From contig NZ_RXZI01000015.1 in assembly GCF_021991925.1 (NCBI RefSeq), positions 1-32,738 of the forward strand: 32,738 nt of DNA, given 5' to 3'. A model generated the notes under the pieces. That model saw only the letters and a list, made by a program, of their open reading frames with translations, was not told the DNA's origin and made no database searches. Within the stretch, counting starts at the first letter, position 1, and every line of letters starts with the position of its first letter. A program made the translations under genes and the position numbers. This document shows positions 25,770 through 32,738 of the stretch, piece by piece. The stretch is from Sutcliffiella horikoshii. Lineage in GTDB: Bacteria > Bacillota > Bacilli > Bacillales > Bacillaceae_I.

Positions 25770-27014
25770 TTATTCGTAGTTCATTTCTATTTCTTGGCGG
25801 ATTAACTCTTTTGCACTTTCTAATGTTTCTTTGACATCATCGCCCTCTGAAATAAATGTCAATGCATTTGCCATTGGGTCCCAAACTGCTGAAAGTGCAG
25901 GGACTGGAGGGAAAGGATTCGCATGCTCAAGTTGTGTTGCAAAGCCAGTTAATAAAGGATCATTTTGAAATTCCTCGCTGCTAAGGATGGAAGATTTCGC
26001 CGGCATTTCTCCTGTTTCAGCAAAGTAATAGCTCAAAGATTCTTCATTTGTTAAATAAATTGCTAATTCTGTTGCCTCTTTTGGGTACTCCGTAAATTCA
26101 GAAAGCATCCAGCCTTTTGTTCCTAAAAACGTTATAGGATGTTCACCATTCTCAAGTTTTGGCAGTGGCGCCGTTCCTAATTTATCTCCTAGTGCTTCTT
26201 GTAATTCTTTAAGTGCCCAAGGACCATTAATGATGGCACCTACATCCCCTTGAGTAAATAAACCACCTACCACATCCATGGTTATTCCTTGTGGGATGTA
26301 TTCTTTTTCAAACCAACTTTGAATTAATTGTCCACCCTGTTGAGCTCCCTCGCTTGCTATGCCTATGTCGCTCGTATTATAGACATCGTTTTCTTGACCA
26401 AAAATCTCTGCTCCATACCCGGCCATAAATGGAAAGGAGAAATAGAAATCGATTGCAGGATATAAGAAACCAAACTTATTGTTAGGCATATCGGTTAAAG
26501 ATTCTGCGATTTCTTCTAAATCTGCCATTGTTTCCGGTGCTTCTGGAACAAGATCTTTATTATAGTAAAGCGCAAGTGACTCTACGACAGCAGGAAGTCC
26601 ATAAACTTCCCCCTCAAAACTTAAAGCTTCCACTGAACCTTCTGAATACGTATCAAGAATTGCTTGATCCACTTCCATTGGTCGAACTAACCCTTTCACT
26701 GCCAAGCTTCCGATACCTGGTTGGAAGAACAAGTCAGGACCTTTTCCAGCCGGACCATCCAGTGACAATGCCTCTTCTTGTTTATCCATCGCAAATGGAA
26801 GGACCTTTACGGCAATACCAGTTTCATCTGTAAATCCTTTTACAATTTCTTCAACCGCTGGAGCTTGATCTGTTGGTGTCCACACTAATAATTCCTCTGG
26901 AGCACCTGCTTCACTTGTATCTGAATTACTATTCTGTGCTCTGTCTGGACCACAAGCAACTAAGAACATCAATACTAAAATGGAAGATAGAATAGCCAAT
27001 TTATTTTTCATCAT
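25770..27014 (-). CDS. Extracellular sugar-binding lipoprotein (MalE/MdxE-like, family 1)
   Basis: 414 residues. Lipoprotein signal peptide with lipobox LVAC (Cys21). The mature part is an ABC-importer solute-binding protein of family 1: LLVWTPTDQAPAVEEIVKGF near the start, GPDLFFQPGIGSLAVKGLVRP, YGLPAVVESLALYYNKDLVPEAPETMADLEEIA, and GAIINGPWALKELQEALG near 255. This matches maltodextrin-type binders. No permease or ATPase gene follows in the window, so its partners must be elsewhere or shared. GGGGGAG lies before the ATG. The start follows a leader of about 280 bases that contains palindromic element copy 2. It is probably controlled by the LacI protein encoded upstream. Confidence 0.92.
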   Translation of the reverse strand: MMKNKLAILSSILVLMFLVACGPDRAQNSNSDTSEAGAPEELLVWTPTDQAPAVEEIVKGFTDETGIAVKVLPFAMDKQEEALSLDGPAGKGPDLFFQPGIGSLAVKGLVRPMEVDQAILDTYSEGSVEALSFEGEVYGLPAVVESLALYYNKDLVPEAPETMADLEEIAESLTDMPNNKFGFLYPAIDFYFSFPFMAGYGAEIFGQENDVYNTSDIGIASEGAQQGGQLIQSWFEKEYIPQGITMDVVGGLFTQGDVGAIINGPWALKELQEALGDKLGTAPLPKLENGEHPITFLGTKGWMLSEFTEYPKEATELAIYLTNEESLSYYFAETGEMPAKSSILSSEEFQNDPLLTGFATQLEHANPFPPVPALSAVWDPMANALTFISEGDDVKETLESAKELIRQEIEMNYE

Positions 27015-27077
27015 AATTTTCTCCCCCTTTTTAATTAGGCTTTGTTAAAGTTAGTTGTTGATAATAATCTGTTTCTA

Positions 27078-27209
27078 GCTGGTGATAGGAGCAAAAGGCG
27101 TAGACTCCAGCGGGAGAGTAGCGACAATCTTGAGACCCCGCAGTGAAACGAGGAGGCTCAAGATTGTCGCCCCGCGGAAAGCGAAGCCTATATTGCGGAA
27201 ATCACCAGC
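27078..27209. repeat. Long palindromic intergenic element, copy 2
   Basis: Outer arms GCTGGTGAT/ATCACCAGC and inner perfect 14-bp stem GCGACAATCTTGAG/CTCAAGATTGTCGC. Shared blocks with copy 1: GACTCC(A/T)(G/A)CGGGAGA, GAGACCCC, GAGGAGGCTC, GGAAAGCGA. A further imperfect inverted repeat encloses it: AATTAGGCTTTGTTAAAG (27033) and TTTAACAGAGCCTTTAATT (27214). It lies in the leader of the sugar-binding gene. Confidence 0.85.
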
Positions 27210-27290
27210 GACGTTTAACAGAGCCTTTAATTAATACGATAAGCTTGTTAATTTTCGAGTTGAATAAGTGTTATCACCACCTTCCATGAG

Positions 27291-27380
27291 GGTTAATCGG
27301 TTAGCTGATTATAAAGTATTCAGACTATAAGCTCTTACAATTTAATCAATTTTAAGTAAATCAGGTTAACCGCTTAACCT
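27291..27380 (-). promoter_or_regulatory. Promoter and two LacI-type operators of the sugar-binding gene
   Basis: On the minus strand a TATAAT (27313-27308) is followed directly by GGTTAATCGGTTAGCT (27291-27306). A second site AGGTTAACCGCTTAACCT (27363-27380) lies upstream. Their centres are about 73 bp apart, close to seven helix turns. Both match the perfect palindrome in front of the LacI gene. The -35 is weak. Confidence 0.65.
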
Positions 27381-27385
27381 CGTTT

Positions 27386-27423
27386 TTAAAATTTAAAGTG
27401 CTATATGTTATTGAATAGCACTT
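27386..27423 (-). terminator. Terminator of the LacI-family gene
   Basis: AAGTGCTAT pairs with ATAGCACTT, followed on the minus strand by TAAATTTTTAAAAA. Confidence 0.65.
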
Positions 27424-27433
27424 CTTAATTTTT

Positions 27434-28462
27434 TTAGTTACGTTTCTGGGTTGATTCCCTAATGACTAGTTCTACCGGCATTTCAACCGTTTGATGTTCT
27501 GTATCTGTTGATTCAATAGAATTTAAGAGTAGGTTTCCAGCTGTTTTTCCTTTTTCAATAATGTCTTGTCGGACTGTCGTTAAACTAGGAGTCGTATAGT
27601 TACTTATCGTTAAATCATCAAAGCCGACAATCGAATAATCATCAGGAACTTGTTTACCTTGTTTTTGTAGAGCTTTCATGATTCCAATTGCCAGGACATC
27701 TGACACCGTGACAATTCCTGTTAATTTTCGTTCATAGTTTACAATCTTCTTTCCTAGCTTTAAACCATTATCAAATGTAATATCTTTCGTTTCAAAAATT
27801 AACTTCTTATCTAAGCCCAGACCAGCTTCTTGTAATGCTTTTTTATAGCCCTCATAACGATTTGTGTCGACAGGGCTTGATTCAAGGTTTGTAGCGACAA
27901 AACCGATATCTTCGTGTCCTAAATCAATTAGATGTTTAGTTGCTAAGTATCCACCGTGTTCATCATTTACTTTTACATTATCAAATAGATTGGTATATTC
28001 CTCATAAGTATCGATAAGGACAGTCGGAATGTTAAGCGCTTTCAACTCATGGTATAAGTTTTCGGAAAACATCCCCAAGAATATCAATCCATCTAAATTT
28101 CGTTTCTTTACCCAATTTCTACACTCTTCAGGATTTCCAACACCTGCAATCATCGTATCAAATTTACGGTTTCGAGCGACTGACTCCACTCCGCTTACAA
28201 ACTCATTGTAATATAAGTTGTTCTTAAACACCGAAGCAGGTGAATCTTCCACTAAGGGGAGCATTATTCCAATCAGATTGGATTTCTTCTTTGACAAGCT
28301 AATGGCGGTAAAATCCGGGTAGTAATTTAAAACTTCCACCGCTTCAAGTACTCGCCTTTTTGTATCATCCGATACTTTTTTTACACCGTTTAACACATAA
28401 GATACGGTGGCAGACGATACTTCCGCATATTTAGCTACATCTTTAATAGTTGTTTTTTTCAT
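27434..28462 (-). CDS. LacI-family transcriptional regulator
   Basis: 342 residues. The N-terminal helix-turn-helix and hinge read TIKDVAKYAEVSSATVSYVLNGVKKVSDDTKRRVLEAVEVLNYYPD. The rest is the periplasmic-binding-protein-like sugar domain (NLIGIMLPLVEDS, SIVGFDDLTISNYTTPSLTTVRQ near the C terminus). It probably controls the downstream sugar-binding gene and itself: a perfect operator-like palindrome overlaps its leader. GGAGG precedes the ATG. The sugar effector cannot be told. Confidence 0.93.
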   Translation of the reverse strand: MKKTTIKDVAKYAEVSSATVSYVLNGVKKVSDDTKRRVLEAVEVLNYYPDFTAISLSKKKSNLIGIMLPLVEDSPASVFKNNLYYNEFVSGVESVARNRKFDTMIAGVGNPEECRNWVKKRNLDGLIFLGMFSENLYHELKALNIPTVLIDTYEEYTNLFDNVKVNDEHGGYLATKHLIDLGHEDIGFVATNLESSPVDTNRYEGYKKALQEAGLGLDKKLIFETKDITFDNGLKLGKKIVNYERKLTGIVTVSDVLAIGIMKALQKQGKQVPDDYSIVGFDDLTISNYTTPSLTTVRQDIIEKGKTAGNLLLNSIESTDTEHQTVEMPVELVIRESTQKRN

Positions 28463-28474
28463 CTTTTCCTCCAG

Positions 28475-28488
28475 GTTAACCGGTTAAC
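28475..28488 (-). promoter_or_regulatory. LacI-type operator in front of its own gene
   Basis: GTTAACCGGTTAAC is a perfect 14-bp palindrome with the central CG typical of LacI-family sites, 13 bp before the LacI-gene ATG. Related sites lie at 27291 and 27363. Confidence 0.8.
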
Positions 28489-28672
28489 TCTCTGTGTAAT
28501 AAGAGTAATATATTTCAATTAAAGTTGTCAATATACTTATTTACTGGCTGGAGCGTACTTTCATTGTGGTTCGTAGATCTGTATTTATAATCCGAATAAC
28601 TAAATAGCAATGATGATAATTTACGAAATGTAAATGGATGGGTCAAGGTGAAGGGTAAAAAGAGAAGAAAAA

Positions 28673-28705
28673 GGGAGGCCTATAATGCAAGTTCATTAGC
28701 CCCCT
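28673..28705 (-). terminator. Probable terminator of the His-rich gene
   Basis: GGGAGGC can pair with GCCCCC with one mismatch; the minus-strand side runs into CCCTTTTTC. Confidence 0.45.
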
Positions 28706-28728
28706 TTTTTCATAAGTTTCAATGGTAA

Positions 28729-29073
28729 TTATCTTACGAGCTCAACGGGTCCGTGATCATCACAGTGGTCTCCATGTACATGGTGTAATCGACCGTTTAC
28801 TAAATAATCCATATGATCACCATGTGGCACTAGTTCATGGCCACAATCTTCTGTGTGATTACATCCGCAACTTGTCTCGTTGCAAGTATCAGGGTTCTTT
28901 TCACTTACGGGAATTTTACATTCATCCCAATGGCCATTATGTTCGTGATGCAAGTGTCCATTATGGACATAATCGATATGGTCATCGTGACGTATTTTTG
29001 TATGACCACATGCAAGACTATGTTGATGGGGATGATTTTCATGAACGTGATGATCGTGTTCTTGATTACTCAT
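28729..29073 (-). CDS. Histidine-rich, internally duplicated small protein (probable metal binding)
   Basis: 114 residues, about one in four of them His, plus seven Cys. A His-rich N terminus (residues 6-18) is followed by two copies of a unit CGHxxxxHxDHxDYxxNGxLHHxHxxHxD at about 22-52 and 77-107. Between them is a Cys-rich link (CKIPVSEKNPDTCNETSCGC). No signal peptide or membrane segment. Such density of His/Cys/Asp argues for zinc, nickel or copper binding as a store or chaperone. No transporter or metal regulator gene is adjacent, and I see no clear Zur box. GGAAGGGAGGG precedes the ATG. Confidence 0.85.
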   Translation of the reverse strand: MSNQEHDHHVHENHPHQHSLACGHTKIRHDDHIDYVHNGHLHHEHNGHWDECKIPVSEKNPDTCNETSCGCNHTEDCGHELVPHGDHMDYLVNGRLHHVHGDHCDDHGPVELVR

Positions 29074-29150
29074 TTGTATCCCTCCTTCCTTTTCTTATAT
29101 TTTTCCCTGTATTCCTGAAATGTAATCGAATCTATATCGTTTCCTACGCA

Positions 29151-29190
29151 AAAAAACAGCATACCTAACCCCTCCGGATTAAATATGCTG
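29151..29190 (-). terminator. Terminator of guaC
   Basis: CAGCATA pairs with TATGCTG, with inner TAA/TTA and CC/GG pairs, followed on the minus strand by six T. Confidence 0.8.
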
Positions 29191-29210
29191 CCATATTTTT
29201 TCTCTAAACC

Positions 29211-30194
29211 TTAATACACCTTATCCCCATTAAAAATAGAGTTCTTCACAATCACATAATCTACGTGACGGATGGAGTCCAAAGTCGTTCCTCCAGCGTA
29301 GGAGATGGAAGATTGAAGGTCTTGTTCCATTTCAGTCAATGTATCTTGTAAGGCACCTTTATGCTCGACGAACATTTTTTTGCCTTCTACGTTTTTCTTT
29401 TCGCCTTTTTGGAATTCGGAAGCGGAGCCGAAGTATTCTTTGACTAGCTTTCCGTCTACTTCGCTCGTTTCGCCTGGTGACTCTTCATGGCCGGCAAAAA
29501 GGGAGCCGATCATGACCATCGTTGCACCGAAACGTACGGATTTCGCGATGTCACCGTGTGTACGAATTCCGCCGTCTGCGATGATTGGTTTGCTTGCTGC
29601 TTTTGCACACAAGCGAAGTGCTGCCAACTGCCAGCCACCCGTTCCGAAACCAGTTTTAATTTTCGTGATACATACTTTACCAGGGCCGATTCCAACTTTT
29701 GTTGCATCTGCACCGGCATGTTCCAATTCACGAACAGCTTCAGGTGTACCAACATTCCCGGCAATAACAAAGCTCTCTGGCAAGTGTTTTTTAATGTGCT
29801 GAATCATATTGATAACAGCGTTTGAATGCCCATGGGCAATATCGATTGTGATGTATTCAGGAGTAAGATCTGCTGCTGCAAGCTCTTCGACGAATGTATA
29901 TTCTTCTTCTTTCACCCCAACACTGATGGAAGCGTAAAGGCCTTTTGAATGCATTTTTTCAATGAATGCCTGACGCTTTTGTGGCTCAAAGCGGTGCATG
30001 ATGTAAAAGTAGTTATTTTCAGCAAGATAAAGGGCAATCTTTTCATCAATGATTGTTTGCATATTGGCTGGTACGACAGGAAGTTTAAACTGACGGCCAC
30101 CAAGTGTCACCGTAGTATCACACTCAGAACGGCTATTAACCACACATTTATTTGGTACTAACTGAATATCTTCATAATCAAATACATTTTCCAT
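29211..30194 (-). CDS. guaC: GMP reductase
   Basis: 327 residues. GuaC deaminates GMP to IMP with NADPH, returning guanine nucleotides to the adenine branch. The IMPDH/GMPR barrel shows [63 protein letters not shown] (Cys of the active loop), [41 protein letters not shown], and the C-terminal YAGGT. It closely follows B. subtilis GuaC from memory. The ATG at 30194 (MENVFDYE) is right for AGGGGTG; the longer frame lacks an RBS. The leader holds a purine riboswitch and the promoter a PurBox pair. Confidence 0.97.
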   Translation of the reverse strand: MENVFDYEDIQLVPNKCVVNSRSECDTTVTLGGRQFKLPVVPANMQTIIDEKIALYLAENNYFYIMHRFEPQKRQAFIEKMHSKGLYASISVGVKEEEYTFVEELAAADLTPEYITIDIAHGHSNAVINMIQHIKKHLPESFVIAGNVGTPEAVRELEHAGADATKVGIGPGKVCITKIKTGFGTGGWQLAALRLCAKAASKPIIADGGIRTHGDIAKSVRFGATMVMIGSLFAGHEESPGETSEVDGKLVKEYFGSASEFQKGEKKNVEGKKMFVEHKGALQDTLTEMEQDLQSSISYAGGTTLDSIRHVDYVIVKNSIFNGDKVY

Positions 30195-30253
30195 GAGACA
30201 CACCCCTAAAAAATTATTTTCATAGTAATGTTCGATGATTCTTTACGCAACAA

Positions 30254-30356
30254 AAAATCCAGACTAAAAATGGGCAGAGTGATCCACCCATTCGTAGTTA
30301 GGATTTTACGGCTCCTAGTAGAAACTCTTAGACCATATCTCTAAGAATATACGAAT
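30254..30356 (-). ncRNA. Purine (guanine-type) riboswitch of guaC with an overlapping terminator
   Basis: Minus-strand aptamer at 30356-30290: P1 ATTCGTA/TACGAAT, P2 TTAGA/TCTAA with loop GATATGG, J2/3 GAGTTTCTAC, P3 TAGGA/TCCTA with loop GCCGTAAAA. These are the invariant purine-riboswitch elements. The specificity base in J3/1 (AACTACGAA, equivalent to C74) is C, which selects guanine or hypoxanthine. A long terminator hairpin (30307-30254) would be built from AAAATCC, ACTA and AATGGG on one side and CCCATT, TAGT, GGATTTT on the other, ending in T. Its left arm uses the P3 and P1 3' strands, so aptamer and terminator exclude each other. Confidence 0.93.
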
Positions 30357-30388
30357 GAATTAATATAATATATTTAAACACAAGTACG

Positions 30389-30436
30389 ATTATATACGAA
30401 CTTTATTATTGTGTAAACAATAAAATGTTCGTATTT
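30389..30436 (-). promoter_or_regulatory. guaC promoter with a PurBox pair
   Basis: On the minus strand TTTACA (30417-30412), 17 bp and TATAAT (30394-30389) form a promoter. Two inverted CGAAC cores (30397-30401 and, as GTTCG, 30427-30431) in A/T-rich boxes, about 17 bp apart, match PurR sites (AWWWCCGAACWWT) and overlap the promoter. Confidence 0.8.
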
Positions 30437-30530
30437 TATAGATTGTTTGATGAGATTTAAGATGGTATCACTTAAAATAAAGGTTTTTCCTGATGGGATG
30501 AATGCAAGAGCGTAGTATGGCATTCAATAT

Positions 30531-30577
30531 AAAAATCCCCCTGATAAGTTCACATAACTTATCAAGGGGATCTTTTT
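30531..30577. terminator. Bidirectional terminator
   Basis: ATCCCCCTGATAAGTT pairs with AACTTATCAAGGGGAT, one of the strongest hairpins in the window, with A and T runs on both sides. It ends the DUF1906 gene on the minus strand. Confidence 0.88.
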
Positions 30578-30601
30578 ATATCGAGTAACACTCCACGTGC
30601 T

Positions 30602-31777
30602 CTACGGGGCCCAAAGAACCTCGATGATATCACGGTCAAACAAATTCGTATCAATATTGCAAGTCTCTGCATCAATTCCATACTGCCAACCCAAAACTAG
30701 AGATCCTTCAGGCGCATCCGGGTTGAATTCTGGTGCTTCGGTTTCTGTCGTAATGCCAATATTCGGCGATGCCGTCCAAATCACGTTTTCTTCCAAAATC
30801 GCGGCATTGCTTTCAGCAGCCTCGTTAAAGGCAGCGGTTAACGCACGCTCCTCATCAAATATTCCATATATCCCCGACTTGTACGGCGATGCGCTGATTG
30901 CCTCAAACCACCCGCTGATAAATGCGGAATCTACCGGGTATTCGGGCTCAATGTTAGCAAAGATGGCCACGCCTTCTGGGATTCCAATCTCCTGTGCCAG
31001 TTGAATGGCTTCTTCTGCTTCTGAAATCCCATTATCAAATCCAGTAGCATTTTCAAACTGATTATAGATAGGCAGGATGTAACTTCCTTGTTCTTGAATC
31101 AGTTGCACCTGCTCCGCTGTCAAACCGTTAGAAACACCTTGTTTATCCCCGAGATAGCGTCCGAAAATGACCGGTTCCCCGAAGTTTTCACGCACACAGG
31201 CAATAAATTCGCTGGTCGTTTCACTTGCTGAATCAATGCCCCAGACTACTTCTGGAAGTTCTCCCGGATCATTTCCTTGCCCATCGTCATTTTCCTGTCC
31301 TTCATCACTATCGCGTCCTCCGGAACTATTCGTGGTGGAATTCTTTACATCCACATTCACATCCTGGCCAAAATTATTATTCATATTATTTTCAAGCGAA
31401 TAGGTGCCGGTGCCATTCAGTTGGTTGTCTAGATTATTGTTCAGTATGCCTTTCGTATTCCCGTTAAGCTTATTATCTATGGTATTGGAAAGGTTCGCAT
31501 CACCACTTCCATCTACTTTATTTTGTATCGTATTGTCGATAGAATTTGTGGCATCACTGTTGATCTCATTGGTGACAGTGGTTTCAACATCCACCTGCGC
31601 ATTTCCGTTGATATTATTTTGAATATTGTTGGTGATCGTGACTTGAACATTCCCATGGGAACCTGCACCATTTTCCACCGGGGAAGCGTTCGTTTTGGAA
31701 AAGAGGAGTATCGTCAGCCCAGTACATGCAATAACCAACGCCGCCATAGCAATCAACAAATAGTTTCCATTCTTCAT
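30602..31777 (-). CDS. Surface protein with Asn-rich 16-residue repeats and a DUF1906 glycoside-hydrolase-like domain
   Basis: 391 residues. An N-terminal membrane anchor or signal (YLLIAMAALVIACTGLTILLF) is followed by six tandem 16-residue repeats at about 50-145, of the type NTIxNKLNGxxxxxLx. Next is a short acidic Gly/Asp linker (GGRDSDEGQENDDGQGND). The C-terminal about 215 residues (VVWGIDSASETTSEFIACVRENFGEPVIFGRYLGDKQGVSNGLTAEQVQLI) fit DUF1906, a barrel domain related to GH25 lysozymes. WGIDSA and the later IFANIEPEYP carry the likely active-site Asp and Glu. It is probably exported and acts on, or binds, the cell wall. The repeats look like a solenoid stalk. GAGGTG precedes the ATG. 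Confidence 0.85.
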   Translation of the reverse strand: MKNGNYLLIAMAALVIACTGLTILLFSKTNASPVENGAGSHGNVQVTITNNIQNNINGNAQVDVETTVTNEINSDATNSIDNTIQNKVDGSGDANLSNTIDNKLNGNTKGILNNNLDNQLNGTGTYSLENNMNNNFGQDVNVDVKNSTTNSSGGRDSDEGQENDDGQGNDPGELPEVVWGIDSASETTSEFIACVRENFGEPVIFGRYLGDKQGVSNGLTAEQVQLIQEQGSYILPIYNQFENATGFDNGISEAEEAIQLAQEIGIPEGVAIFANIEPEYPVDSAFISGWFEAISASPYKSGIYGIFDEERALTAAFNEAAESNAAILEENVIWTASPNIGITTETEAPEFNPDAPEGSLVLGWQYGIDAETCNIDTNLFDRDIIEVLWAP

Positions 31778-31937
31778 CCAGTTACACCTCTTTATATTAG
31801 TAGCAATACCACTATGCTATGTGAGGGGAGGACAGGAGGTGACTGGAGGGAGCATATTCGAATTAAGTAACCAACGTGATAGAAACTGGGGTATGATGGA
31901 AATATCATATAGAAGTAATGACGATAGGAGGAGTTTC

Positions 31938-32492
31938 ATGAATGTAATCGAAAAGGCGATTGTATTTGCAACAGAGGCACATAAGAACCAAACAAGAAAA
32001 GGGACGGAGATACCATATATCACACACCCTTTTGCGGTTGGGATGATGTTGCAAGGTGCAGGCTGTTCGGAAGAGGTGGTTGCTGCGGGTATTTTACACG
32101 ACACGCTGGAAGACACAGAAGCCACTTATGAGCGTCTGGTGAAGGAGTTTGGCGACCGTGTCGCAGATTTGGTGGTGGCAGCTTCCGAAAATGATAAAAG
32201 CCTGTCATGGGAAGAAAGGAAACAGCATACGATCGATGGATTGAAACATGCATCCATGGAAGAATTGCAAGTAATCGTGGCGGATAAATTACACAATCTA
32301 CGCTCCATTCGAACGGACCTTAAAGAAAATGGGGACAAGATTTGGCAACGATTTAATCGGGGGAAAGAGAAACAGCATTGGTACTATTCGAGCATTGTGA
32401 AGGCATTGACGACTCCTAGAAAAAGTGAATTTAAGTTGATCGGGGAATTGGAGGAGGAAGTGAAGGGGGTTTTTGGTTCGATAGAAGGGTAG
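31938..32492 (+). CDS. HD-domain phosphohydrolase (RelA/SpoT-hydrolase-like)
   Basis: 184 residues. One HD domain: VIEKAIVFATEAHKNQTRKGTEIPYITHPFAVGMMLQGAGCSEEVVAAGILHDTLEDT (His27-type ligand, HD pair), then VADLVVAASENDKSLSWEERK and VIVADKLHNLRSI. These are the HD, ED and DKxxN motifs of the (p)ppGpp hydrolase family, without a synthetase or TGS domain. It might be a small alarmone hydrolase or act on other nucleotides. The true start is ATG 31938 with AGGAGGAG upstream; a longer frame has no RBS. A terminator follows directly. Confidence 0.9.
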   Translation: MNVIEKAIVFATEAHKNQTRKGTEIPYITHPFAVGMMLQGAGCSEEVVAAGILHDTLEDTEATYERLVKEFGDRVADLVVAASENDKSLSWEERKQHTIDGLKHASMEELQVIVADKLHNLRSIRTDLKENGDKIWQRFNRGKEKQHWYYSSIVKALTTPRKSEFKLIGELEEEVKGVFGSIEG

Positions 32493-32496
32493 ATGG

Positions 32497-32525
32497 AAAG
32501 GCTCCATTAGTGGAGTCTTTTTTTG
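32497..32525 (+). terminator. Terminator after the HD-domain gene
   Basis: AAAGGCTCCA pairs with TGGAGTCTTT (one G-U) and is followed by T8. Confidence 0.88.
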
Positions 32526-32556
32526 AAGGACAAGCATGCATGTGATTTCTGCTGAT

Positions 32557-32738
32557 CGCTATGACACGCGTTTTCTCCGCTCGGTTTCATTTTTGTGTTT
32601 CATTGGGTCGCTATGACACGCGTTTTCCCTGCTCGGTTTCATTTTCGTGTTTCATTGGGTCGCTATGACACGCGTTTTCGCTGCTCTCTTTCATTTTTGT
32701 GTTTCATTGGACCGCTATGACACGCGTTTTTCCTGCTC
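32557..32738. repeat. Array E: 52-bp tandem repeat
   Basis: Three and a half copies of a 52-bp unit start at 32557, 32609, 32661 and 32713, running off the window end. Each starts CGCTATGACACGCGTTTT and contains TTTCATTTTTGTGTTTCATTG. Within each unit a second (C/T)GCTC word follows at exactly 21 bp, so the word recurs at alternating 21 and 31 bp. 52 is not a multiple of three and no gene is seen. Confidence 0.9.

Noticed and set aside
28722-29168. 148-residue plus-strand frame over the His-rich gene
   Set aside because: It is antisense to a gene with a good RBS and a clear internal duplication; its own His content is a mirror of the CAY/RTG codons.

Overview
The window is chromosomal DNA from a low-to-mid GC endospore-forming member of the Bacillaceae. 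The evidence is the Bacillus-type 23S/5S rRNA and tRNA sequences, AGGAGG-type ribosome binding sites, a Spo0E-like phosphatase, and a backbone that follows Bacillus subtilis gene order: thiL-tsaE-tsaB-rimI-tsaD, ydiF, rex, tatA-tatC, ydiK-ydiL, groES-groEL. The species cannot be named from the sequence. moaC, which as I recall lies between ydiF and rex in B. subtilis, is absent.

Layout. 1-550: end of an rRNA operon (23S 3' end, 5S, tRNA-fMet, tRNA-Asp). 820-2262: a DUF2268-like lipoprotein and a DUF3243 protein on the minus strand. 2420-6050: thiamine-phosphate kinase and the tRNA t6A genes. 6126-6299: a dense DnaA-box cluster. 6523-8463: a YtrA-type GntR regulator with its ABC transporter. 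8492-14241: small membrane protein, ABC-F protein YdiF, Rex, TatA/TatC, YdiK, YdiL. 14709-16972: CIRCE-controlled groESL, with a large palindromic element between the two genes. 16957-21622: a visibly AT-rich island bounded by two 17-bp copies of the groEL 3' end. It carries a three-gene operon (metallophosphoesterase, 79-residue linker protein, DUF2326 SMC-like ATPase) that fits the predicted ABC-three-component conflict systems, plus a DUF3800 gene remnant and a tRNA-Leu 5' fragment. 21948-32492: YgjP-type metallopeptidase, CorA, DHFR/RibD-like reductase, Spo0E-like protein, an orphan sugar-binding lipoprotein with a LacI regulator and three operators, a His-rich protein, guaC, a DUF1906 glycoside-hydrolase-like surface protein, and an HD hydrolase.

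Main observations. (1) Five intergenic regions hold short-word arrays whose words recur every two turns of the DNA helix (20-21 bp, or alternating 21/31 bp). Each array uses a different word and none looks coding. (2) guaC has a PurBox pair over its promoter and, in its leader, a guanine-type purine riboswitch. Its terminator hairpin overlaps the aptamer, which suggests that ligand turns guaC on. (3) The ABC-3C-like island is flanked by groEL-tail direct repeats, which points to site-specific integration at the groEL 3' end. (4) Two copies of a long palindromic intergenic element have different but fully compensated stems.
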